Below, in pieces: positions 23,105 to 32,932 of a stretch of DNA of 64,000 bases. Both the position numbers and the translations under genes were made by a program. Origin of the DNA: Salarias fasciatus (taxonomy: Eukaryota; Chordata; Actinopteri; Blenniiformes; Blenniidae); NCBI RefSeq assembly GCF_902148845.1, contig NC_043753.1, positions 10,420,843-10,484,842 on the forward strand, read 5' to 3'. The notes beneath the pieces were generated by a model that ran no database searches, was not told where the DNA came from, and worked only from the letters and a program-made list of their open reading frames with translations. Numbering within the stretch: position 1 is the stretch's first letter; the number at the start of each line of letters is the position of its first letter.

Positions 23105-24093
23105 CCACGTGTTACGGCTGCTGCCGTTGTGTGTCATGGTTTGATCCTGTTTGTCTCCCCCAGGTGTCCAGTTGTGGTGTTTTTCTTTCCTTTCCCAGCC
23201 TTCAGCCAAAACCTCACCTTTCCAGCCAGCAGCCATCCTGGACACCTGTCGCCAATCATCCCATCAGCCGATCAACCAATCAACCTCCAGTCCTGCCCCT
23301 ATATATTGTTTTGCACCCTGTGTTTCTGCCCGTCTGTCTGTCTGTGAGAGAGAGATCACTGCATCTCTTGGAGAGCTTTTTGTCGCTTTGACTAAAGTTT
23401 GAGACTTCTTGTTTTTGCCCTCCTCAGCCAAAGCTACTATTTGAGGACTTATTTTTGTTAAACCCTGCCTGTCCCCACCTAGTGTGTTTTGTAGTCAACC
23501 CCATTCTCTGTATTGTCTTCTTCCCTGGAGAAGGGCTCCAGGTAAGACACCCCGGGGTCTACATTTCTGCACGTAGGTGACTTTCTGTATATACGCACTA
23601 GGTAAGTGTGGGCGGCTGCCACGATCTTCTGTAGCAGGTAGGTAAGGTTCAGGCATAGTTGGTGAGTTAGGGCTTGTCACTGTTTAAGATAATAAGGGTC
23701 ATAGGGGTGAGGTGTAGGAGAAGATTAGGGTTTTTGTGTTTAGTGGCACCGCCCACAGGGCCCTTCTCCTAACGTCGTCCTGCCCTCCATTAGCTCTCCC
23801 CATTTTTGTTTCTGCCAGTGTTTTGTTTAACGCCTGCTGGCGGTGTTCTGGCATTTTTGTTGTATCTTGTGAGATTGTGTCGTTGCTTCTGTTTATATCT
23901 TTTGTTACATAAACTCCCCTTTTCCTTTGGGGAAAAGGCCACCCAAACCCTTTTGTGCTGCACCTTGTTTCGTCCGCACACCACCTGAAGCATTTACATC
24001 AGCCAGTAGGCCTGCGCGTAAGCGTTGCGTTTCCCCCCCTCGCTCCGAGCTTGGCCATCTATAACATCTAAAGGGGGGGGACGTAACACCACG
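23105..24093. mobile_element. Solo LTR, Ty3/Gypsy-like, with 5-bp target duplication
   Basis: It spans 23110-24088 (979 bp), begins TGTTACGG and ends CGTAACA. It is flanked by the 5-bp duplication CCACG (23105-23109 and 24089-24093). A TATATA box lies near 23302. No internal coding region or second LTR is present, so this is a fossil left by LTR-LTR recombination. The TGTTACG...CGTAACA ends and 5-bp duplication fit Ty3/Gypsy; an endogenous-retrovirus LTR is the alternative. It is nested in the surrounding hAT element and so is younger than it. Confidence 0.8.
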
Positions 24094-24246
24094 GGAAATC
24101 TATGAAATGTGCTGGAACATACCGTTTGGAATGATTTAATAAGCATTCATGGACAAAATATAATTTACATCAGTCTGTAATTCAGATACTTTTTAGGCCA
24201 GCAGAGAAGGCCTTGCAGGCTCTGACGGCCCACCAATGATTTATAT

Positions 24247-24919
24247 GAGATGCACGCAAATGAAGTGAAATATAATTAGTAGTCCACGAAACTACACAAG
24301 AATCCACCCTATCTATTCATAACCAATAAAGGCTCATGGAAACCTAATCCTGATTTGAGAAGCTTAACTCATTTATATGTTTTCCTGTCAGCTTATTACC
24401 AATTATAAGAACTTCTGTTTTCTGCTCATTAAATCTTTACAAAATAATCTGTTCCACAATGTCAGCCGGACACACTGAGATGTCCGTCAAATGAAACTGC
24501 ACCACTCAGTTCTAAATAAATACAGCGACCATCTGTGTGACTGAGAGTTCGTGTCATGCTTTTCAGTCGGCTTTCCAAGTTGAAGAATGTACAATGAAAA
24601 CATGCTTCCCCAAAATGTTTTACCATGAGAAACATCCGAAGTGGGCTGCAGAACAAACTGCTTAACGGATCAGCACAAACTAAAAGAACCCAACAGGACA
24701 GGAGGGTAGAAATCAGCATGATATATGAGGAAACAAATGAAGAATCAGCTGATTGAGTTACCAGAAACTGCAGCACCTATTATAAACAAATGAATGACAT
24801 TTACTATAACTTGTCATGCTGAAAAACAGGTCCCTCAGCCATACCCACATTATTAAAATAATTTAAGATGTACCTGCACTTTACACTTTCACTTTCACAG
24901 TCTTTCACAATGATAAACC
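24247..24919. other. Intergenic, promoter side of gene 4
   Basis: No gene is seen. The final 40 bases carry an IRF-type element (listed separately) immediately before the first leader exon of gene 4. Confidence 0.5.
24884..24907 (-). promoter_or_regulatory. IRF/ISRE-type element at leader exon A of gene 4
   Basis: On the minus strand 24898-24884 reads GTGAAAGTGAAAGTG, matching the IRF-binding pattern GAAANNGAAANN. A further GTGAAAG half-site follows at 24902-24908. It lies 13-36 bases before the ATG at 24920. The leaders of genes 2 and 3 and leader B of gene 4 have no such motif at this place. Interferon control of this promoter is inferred. Confidence 0.6.
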
Positions 24920-27900
24920 ATGGCTGCCATCGACAGAGCAGTGCTGCTGCTGACTTTACTGTGGACTCCAGCCAGAGGAGGTGAGTGGGGCAAGTACCGC
25001 TGGTGTTATAAGGTTCAAAAATGAGTTTAGAAACACTAAAATTGTGCTGTTATGGTGGCTCTTTTGAAGTAAAAAAAGAAAAAAAACAACAACCAGGAAG
25101 TAAAACCAGAGATGAGTGACAAGAGAGGTTTCTGGTTGTGTTCTTTGCGTACATGAAAATATGTGATTCACCTGCTTCTTAAGCTGTTTCACACTGTTTT
25201 ACACTGTGTGAAAGGGGTATCAGTGATTGATTGATGATTGACTGAATGAATGGGGACTTACTGATTGATTGATGGGCAATTCAGCAAATAATTGATTGAT
25301 TGATTGATTGGGGACTGAACAAATGACCAAATATTCAAATGATTGGATGACAAGCATTACAAAACTGACTTACCGTTAATCAAAATGCATAATGCATGTT
25401 TTATAAATAAGTGTCTCAGTTCCACCCTTCAAATATTTCTCCACTGAGTTATTCATGGCGGCAGCTTTGCTCATCATACCTGGGATGTTTGTTTGATGCA
25501 CAGTAGGCACAAACATCACATCACCAAACACGGTAGATTCGACCTGACCATGGCTGTGATCGAACACACAGCGCTGCTCCTGACTTTACTGTGGACTACT
25601 GCCAGAGGAGGTGAGTGAGATGTTTTTGTAAATCGTGTTTATGGTTGAAAAAAGAAATCAGTTTTGAAATTGCTGAGGATCTGTCATGGTAGCCCTCTAC
25701 CAATGAAGAACAACAACAACCAGGAAGTAAATCTTTTGAGCTCAGACTGTGATTTCTGTTTCCATAAATACAGTGGACTGATTTAAACATGACACAGACC
25801 AAAGCAAGAAGTCGAGGTCATGTAATATTGTACACCTTAGACACAAAGCAGAGCCAAAAAAAAAAAAGAAAACAAAATCAGTAAATGAAGGTCATGTGTG
25901 AACGCCATGCCCAGCTGGGTGTGTCAACAAAACCTGTTTCGACACTAAAAAGAGTTCTTTACACCCCTGTTTCCTGGTCCCTCCTGATGTGGGGTGGGGT
26001 GAGGGACTGACTGTGGGCTGGGGGACTGCTGACTCCAGGGGGCGCATGGGTGGGAGGGTAGAGAAGAGGTTGGAAGGAGGGTGAGTGGAGGTTCATCATG
26101 GGGAGGGGAGGAGGGTTGGGTAGCCTCTCATGAGGGCCAGTTCTCCTGGGTACAGTTATGGAGATGCCCTGGTTTGGAATGTGATTCCTGGATCCTCACT
26201 CGTACATTCTGGTTTGTTCTCTGATGGTCTCCTGGATCTGGGTTGCAGCAACAAGGAGCACGAGGAATTGTCTTCAAACGGACGTTTTTATTAGAAACAC
26301 TAAAATGGTGCTGTCATGGTGGGATTTCTGTTTCCATAAATGTAGAATGTTGATTTAAACATGACAAAGACGTAGACCAAATTACATTAGACATCAATGT
26401 CAGAAAGTTGATACTTTTATATCTATTTTACCAGACGAGTTTGACACATGAGATAAAGATAGTAAAAACATCATAAGGACAATACCAACAGAGGCAAACA
26501 TTAAACCAGGACCGTGACGCACAAGTGGCTCTTGATGATTTACATAGTTTTTCAAATTTGATCTTATTTTCTTTTTACCTTCTTCATTTTCTTGGGAGTA
26601 ATAGCCAATGATAGCTTCACTCCAAGATTGCCGTCAAATTTTTTAAAAGTTATTTAAGTATTTTAATATTATTGATGATTGGTCAGTTGTATCACTAACT
26701 CATCAAGCCATCACTGTTGTTTTATTATTTTTATTAGATTTAGATTTTTCTATTTTTTCATATTGTGACAAAGTAATCTCCTCACTCACTTGTGATTCAG
26801 CTGACAAACAGGTTTAAAAGTCACCGTCATTTTCATTTTGACGTCTTTATTGGTAACGCAAATAACAAGCTTTGTGTTAATGGTTGTTTGTCTGTTTGCT
26901 GTTCCTACAGATACTGTCATCTCTTGTGATTTAAAAAAATCTTGCATGTTACCGTGCCGTTTCCAGGCAGGTGACGAAAAAGTGATCCACTGGATCCAGG
27001 AGAAGCCAGTAAAGGCCCAGACCCATTCCTATTATTACAAAAAGAACCAGCTGGCACTTCAGAGCCAGCGCTTTAAGAGCCGGACATCACTGTTTCTGGA
27101 CCAGCTGTCCACAGGAAATGCCTCACTCCAGCTGAGGGGGGTGGAGGCTCAGGATGAAGGCAGTTACAGGTGCTACACCAGCACCAGCAACGGACATGAC
27201 CAATCCATTGTATCTCTGCATGTGGACGGTATGAGAAACTTTTAAGAAGTATCTTGTTTTTGTTCGTATTTCCTGTCTTATACATTTTGAAGCTTCACAA
27301 AAAAGAGGGAGTCAGAAAACACATCGGCCCTCCTTTATCAAACGGTCGTACGGCGGCATACGGGCTTACGGCCACTGCACAACCATATGAAAGACGGGAT
27401 CGGCATTTATCAATATGATCGTATGGAAAGATGAAATCTCACATCAGGTCTGACATCGTGTACACAAATTTGAATCGGTGTGGATTTGCAGTGTGGCACA
27501 GAAAAACGTGGCAGAGCGTGAAAATAATTATAAAGCGAACCTCAAACATGTCATAAAGGACAAGCAGCACATATTCAGGGCAGATTAAAAAGTAAAAGGA
27601 TAAAAAAATTAAATAATGTTCTTACAGAATATCTAATAAAATTCCCCCTTGTGTGATTATTAAAGGATTTTAAACTTTCAATAACTCCACTGGTCCATCC
27701 TGCCACGGAGATGAGCGCTGTTTTAACAGTGCGAAAAAATGCACATGCTGCTACAGAGCGCAGCTTCAGACACTTGGACCCAGCGGGGGAAATGTTGCTG
27801 TTTAGCTTCAAAAAGGTGTGTGACTTTGTTTTGGCCCGTGCAATATTACACAATAATGCACTGGCCGATGGAGTGATAGGCGCCACGAGTAGACTCGATG

Positions 27901-30900
27901 TGGGAACTAGCAGAGGCTCCACTGGAGGCTGGATGGAGGAGACAGGACGTGAAGAACCACGACTAAAATGTGAATAGACTCTAAAGTTTAGCAAATGATT
28001 TATTTCATCAGTGATGGGATGCCAGTGGCCTAGAAATAACATATTAGCTAAAGGGAGATTAAATACAGTGGACGTTTAGTCACGTTTGTTAATGCCACGT
28101 GAGCTCCGTCGTACAATGAGCTCATGTATTTACACCTGTTTGAAAGATTGTTTGATAAATGAGGGCCATTGCGTTGTTTGCGTACATTTGAGAAAGATGA
28201 AGCTATAGATATTTCATTGACTTCCTATCATGTTTCAAAGTTCCTAAATAATATTTTGACATTGTGATAACTAAAGAGCAGATTTTTCTTTTTTGGATAT
28301 CTAATTTGTATCCAAAATTGTCCAAAGGTCTTGAGAAAATCTGTTAGAGTTGGAACTTGTATTAGTTATTGAATCAAGAAGATCAGTACATCATCTGCAT
28401 ATGGTGACAACTTTTCCATTATACTGCTCCAGTGCTACTCGACTCTGCACAGTTCAGTCGTTTTCTGTCACAATAGGGTACAATCTCTGACTATGATAAT
28501 TTTTTTGTAATTTTGTTTTAAAAATGGCGGGGTTCATTGGCTTCAATAACTGTTTTGACTGTTGCTTCTTGGGGTTCCCATGGCCTGGGTAGCAATTTGT
28601 TTGACCTCATTGCATCTGGACTGTGACTGTGACTCAGAAATGTTACTGTTCCCACTTGTCTGCTGGGATGAAAATGGAAAAGAGTTTGTTTGTTTATTTG
28701 TTTGTTTGTTTGTTTTATTGAGATCCCCGGTAGCTACTGTTAAAACAGTTGCTATTCTTCCTGGGGTCTAAACTTCATCAGAAATATTTCTGCACCAACA
28801 CTTAGCATCACGTCAACAACAGGATGTACAGACAACATTCATACAGACAATACAATAGCATAACTTTCAACAAAGACGACATTAACAAAAACAAAACAAT
28901 ATCAAAACAGACGAAACAGCTCACCATTATACAATAATAAACAACCAGTTCCATATGTTATTCCTGAGTGAATAAAAATAGTCAAATTTGTTTACAAAAA
29001 TAAGTTGTGTGCATCTGTGAAATCAAAAACTGCGGCAGACGGTTCCAGGCCACCATTGCTCTACAGTGCACCGATCTTTGAATGTGACTGGATCAACAGA
29101 CAGGTAACACAAAACGTCCCTCAACTGTTTGACAGGTAGAATGCTGATGCACATCACTGAAAAAGGTCAGTTTATGATAGAGTATTTCTGGTGTTCTTGT
29201 CATTATAATATTTCTAATAAATTTTGTGAGAGAATAATTTATTCTACTTTTTACTTTCAGCCACGCCAGCTGGTTATGCATGTCTTCAATGCTTGTCCTA
29301 AAAGAACAGTTTAGGACAAGCCGAGCTACTTTATTTTGTGCAACTTGAAGTTTATTGATATTAGTTTCTGTAGTGGCCGACCAAATAACGGAACAATAAT
29401 CTAAATGACACAAAACTATTGAGTAACAGTGGGTGAAGCCACCAATGATGTACAAGAGATAAAGACGAAAACTGTTCACTCACATAATTCACTTTTTGTT
29501 TTTGCAGCTCAAGTCCGTGAAGTCAGTGTCAACTGGACAGGAAACAGGATGACTTGCAGCTCTGACTGGATCTATCCTGAACCTGTCCTCACCTGGTCCA
29601 CTGATCCTTCATCAACCATCGCCCGTCAGTATAACACCACCGTGAAGATAACTGAGGAGCATCTTTACAACATCACTAGTTCTCTGATGCTGCCAGACAG
29701 CGATGAAGGTCTGAACTACAGCTGTAACATCAGCACTCGAAGTAGTTGGAGGAAAATCACTCTGAGACAGCAGTGTAAGTTCAATGATCCAATCTTATAA
29801 CTAAACCAGAAACTAGAAACTGACCCTATAAAGAAAGCACATTTATAAAGATCTCAAGGGCTTCTTAAGCAACCCTCTTTGAATCTTGTCTTGGATAACA
29901 GAGTTCCTCCAGAACCAAAAGTACCCCTTGAGCCAGAGAGCGAGTTACTGAACTCGCTCTCTGGCTCAAGTGTTCTATCTCCCAATGAAAAGAAGTAATC
30001 AGTCTGATGAAACTGTCGTTGCCTTTTTTCATCATTTCAGCTCTTCTTAACATGGACCATGCTAAAATTCCCTGCCATGCCTCCAGTGTATCTTTTCGGG
30101 ACTTCAGCCTCATCTGGAGTTTCAATCACAGTCAGATCATTGTGAACCGGAGTCGGACCAACGTCACCAAAGTCTCAGATCAATGGAAACAACGTGTGAA
30201 GGAAGTATCAGAGTCAGGCGACCTCTTTCTACAAGGCCTCAAACCAGATCAGGGGGGAATATTTACATGTGAGCTCAGACAGGCTGGGAAGGCACATTTA
30301 ACGGAAACTGTTCTCAGGATAACAAAAGGTAAGATTGAGACACAATGAGAAAAATCTGCATAGAAAAGTTGTCTGACATTTCTTTATGCATTTTTAAAGG
30401 CCAAACAAATGCTCGTTAAAATAGAACTGGGTTATTTAAAAAGTAGGCATGGATTCTTCAAACTAAGCTATACCAGCGATCTGACGTACTTTATGTTTGA
30501 ACTCTCTACAAACTATATCAGTGCTTTAAAGACTCCTTTAAATCAAACCCTTTATATTAAATTTTGACCCTTGCAACTAGAATTAAAATGGACAAAGTGC
30601 TAGAGTAGTCATGGACTCTTTCAATCAGGGTCACTGCTAATGCTGTCGTCTGATCTGAGTTTCTCAATCAAATGAAAGGGCTTAAAGAACACAAATTAAA
30701 ATAATAAATAAATAAATAAAAGATACAGAAATGATGAAAAGATTTTGTTTATTTCCAGGCTGGTAATTATCATTAGTTGTAACCTAATCTGAGCAAACAT
30801 TAGTGGGTAGATTCCAGTAGACAATCTAATTTATTGGAAAAAAAAATGTTTTATGGTGGGCAGTTCAGAATATAAGAAAAGACATTAAGATCATGGCAAT

Positions 30901-31668
30901 TTGGATTTAAATGTTGTTTTCTTTGATTATTAAAGTCATTGACAAGCACATGCTCATCTTAGAAATGCTTCTTAATGGATTCTTACATTTGGATTTTCTA
31001 ATTCACTCAAAGTGTTCTCTGAACACAGCAGGGGGGCAAAAATGTTCAACGGAAATATAACTTTGTTTAAATTGATCAAGACGTGAACATTAATGAAGTA
31101 TGTTCTCCGTTTCAGATCGTCCAACTCCCAATATTGGAGGAATTATTACTGGTGTTTTGCTTGTGTGTTTGCCCTTGATTTTCATCTGGGGATACTATAA
31201 AAACCAAATATGTGCAACGGGGCAAGTAAAGAATGCCTGCCACAGGTCAAGTAAGTAAATCCTCTGAACTGAATGAGACAACACTGCTGCACTTTCAGCC
31301 TCTTAACAATGTTTGATAGGATCCACTCTTAATGTCAAATTAGCTTTAATTTAAAATTACCTAAAGTAATTCAAGTGATTGCTTTCGAGAATGTCGCTGT
31401 AGTGTTGTTGTATATAGTACATATTCATGTTTACTATTTATTTGATTTTTTTTTCTCTGCCCTATTTGAAAATTAGAAACATTATATTCTATTTATTCTA
31501 TTCGGTGTAGAGCGGAATAATAAAATATTGTCTCTATTCTATTTTTGACTCTTTGTATGAGTGTTGCTACAGCCGTGATGTTGTTTCATGGTAAAATCAG
31601 ACAGAAATAAACTGAACTTTATTCTATTTCTATATCTAGAAAAGGTGTGTATGGACTGCCTGACATGA
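24920..31668 (+). CDS. HHLA2-like B7-family protein, gene 4 (V-C-V-TM, two leader exons)
   Basis: Coding exons: leader A 24920-24980 (MAAIDRAVLLLTLLWTPARG) or leader B 25550-25610 (MAVIEHTALLLTLLWTTARG), then 26911-27228 (IgV1), 29508-29774 (IgC), 30041-30328 (IgV2), 31116-31250 (TM) and 31640-31668 (tail KKVCMDCLT). With either leader the sum is 1098 nt (365 aa) with matching phases. IgV1 has SCMLPCRF, HSYYYKKNQLALQSQRFKS and GSYRCYTS. IgC has MTCSSDWIYPEPVLTW. IgV2 has AKIPCHAS, FSLIWSFNHSQIIVNRS and GGIFTCE. The TM is GGIITGVLLVCLPLIFIWGYY. It is clearly diverged from genes 2 and 3. Leader B lies in a partial duplicate of the gene 2/3 5' block inserted in intron 1. Intron 2 hosts a DNA transposon and a LINE. 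The last exon is short and less certain. Confidence 0.8.
25161..26290 (+). repeat. Partial third copy of the gene 2/3 5' block inside gene 4 intron 1
   Basis: It matches 7517-9680 and 17912-18880, covering 5' flank, leader exon and G-rich intron start. It is bordered on both sides by related sequence (TAGAAACACTAAAAT near 25028 and 26291), which looks like the duplication junction in the older intron of gene 4. It brings in leader exon B (25550-25610) and, potentially, its promoter. Confidence 0.75.
27326..28167. mobile_element. DNA transposon remnant with 18-bp inverted ends
   Basis: The left end GGCCCTCCTTTATCAAAC (27326-27343) and the right end GTTTGATAAATGAGGGCC (28150-28167) are inverted repeats with one mismatch. 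The 842-bp element lies in intron 2 of gene 4. The interior has a partial open stretch on the minus strand (27575-28042) that I do not recognise as a transposase. Ends beginning GGCCCTCATTTATCAAA are familiar from PIF/Harbinger-like fish elements, but I could not fix a target duplication, so the family is tentative. Confidence 0.75.
28684..29420 (-). mobile_element. 5'-truncated LINE with RT C-terminal fragment
   Basis: On the minus strand, 29420-29100 encodes a non-LTR retrotransposon reverse-transcriptase tail (LDYCSVIWSATTETNINKLQ, then VAQNKVARLVLNCSFRTSIE and QLAWLKVKSRINYSLTKFI). A 3' UTR follows, ending in CCGGGGATCTCAATAAAAC and a (CAAA)n tail at about 28684-28715 (GTTT on +). It is about 0.73 kb, in intron 2 of gene 4, and differs in sequence from the LINE in gene 2. 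The copy is fragmentary and not mobile. Confidence 0.8.
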
Positions 31669-32713
31669 CGGACAGTCAACATGGAGTCAGCCATCGGACA
31701 GATCTGCTGAAAAATGGGACCTTTTTGAAGTTTGACATGAAAAATGTCACAGTTCTCCTGGGCGGTGGAGAAACTACCGACCCAGCTTGGAGTGACATCA
31801 TACACTTACAACAACTGTTCCTCTGAGGGTGCTGTTGTCCAAAACAAACACTAAGCAGACAGGAAGTAAAGCCTTGTGAAGAAGAAACGCGCCTCATTGA
31901 CTGGTCTGCTCTGAATAGGTTCTTGTGTGCAGCCACAAGCAACCACGATATGAAGCCGTCTGACCAGATCAGCACCTGCACTTTCTCACCACTTGTTTGA
32001 TCCGGATCAGAGTTCCGGAGAGCGCTCACACTAGCCCAAATGAAGCAGACTTTTCCAGAAAGTCCCTGAAGTGAACTTGTGTGAATCAAACAGGGCTTGT
32101 GTGAAGACATGCACCCTTTGTCGTTAATCTAAATTAATTTCTGTTAATTCCATTCTCTATTCTTTTACCAGCCACTCTTTATCTCTTTATACCTGCACAG
32201 ATTAACATTTATTATTATTTATCTCATGTCTATCTGGTGTTGTTGATATTTTAACTGTATTTATAATGTGTTCTTTGTGTGTGGACAAATGGTAGAGAAT
32301 CCAGGGATAAATGAAGTCTTTTGATTATATCCAGTTCTATTTATATCACAGGTTTATTTTTATCGCTGACGTGAAGTAAAACAATGAAGCGGCTCCTCCT
32401 GGTGCTGGAAAACATCTCTCATCATTATCATCTCATATTTGAATTATGAAATGAATAACCCAATAAAAAATCCAGAATTCCATAAATCCAGGTATTTTTT
32501 CTGATCTGAATCCTATTCTTGACATATACTCGTATGACGTGAAGATTCTTCTGTGCACATGATAATGTGAGTATCTGAATACAGAGACATTGACTTCGAG
32601 TTTGGAGTCGTGATTTCACCCACAATAGAGTATATCATGATGTAAATGAACATCAAATTAACATAAAGCCATTAAATGAGTGGGATATCACGACATTAAT
32701 TCTGTGTATGTGT

Positions 32714-32773
<60 letters not shown>

Positions 32774-32932
32774 ATAAGAAGCTGTAGGCACTAAGGAGTT
32801 AACGCCTATGTGGCGGTTATTGAAATGATTTTTCGGATAAAGGCCTCGGGCTCCCACGCCCACGTCGACCTGAATGAACTGAGTCGTGCAGCCGGTGCGT
32901 TCGAGGCAGAGCCGCTCGGAGCAGTCAGAAGC
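31669..32932. other. Intergenic between gene 4 and the mini-gene
   Basis: No gene is seen. It contains the 3' flank of gene 4 (an AATAAA at 32462) and a (TG)n microsatellite at about 32701-32770, shortly before the mini-gene leader. Confidence 0.5.
32701..32770. repeat. (TG)n microsatellite
   Basis: About 70 bases of almost pure TG repeat lie 160 bases upstream of the mini-gene start codon. Confidence 0.95.

Larger units (their letters stand above)
21878..24246. mobile_element. hAT-type element (outer), hosting a MITE and a solo LTR
   Basis: The ends are CAGTGGCAGACCGT at 21886 and, inverted, ACGGCCCACCAATG ending at 24238 (imperfect inverted repeat). A perfect 8-bp duplication ATTTATAT flanks it (21878-21885 and 24239-24246), indicating hAT-type transposition. 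No transposase ORF is recognised. Within it are a separate MITE (22388-22883) and a solo LTR (23110-24088), so the original element was well under 1 kb. It lies between Ig genes 3 and 4. Confidence 0.85.

Noticed and set aside
27575-28042. 155-aa minus-strand ORF inside the DNA transposon in gene 4 intron 2
   Set aside because: No transposase motif was recognised; kept as interior of the transposon rather than a gene.
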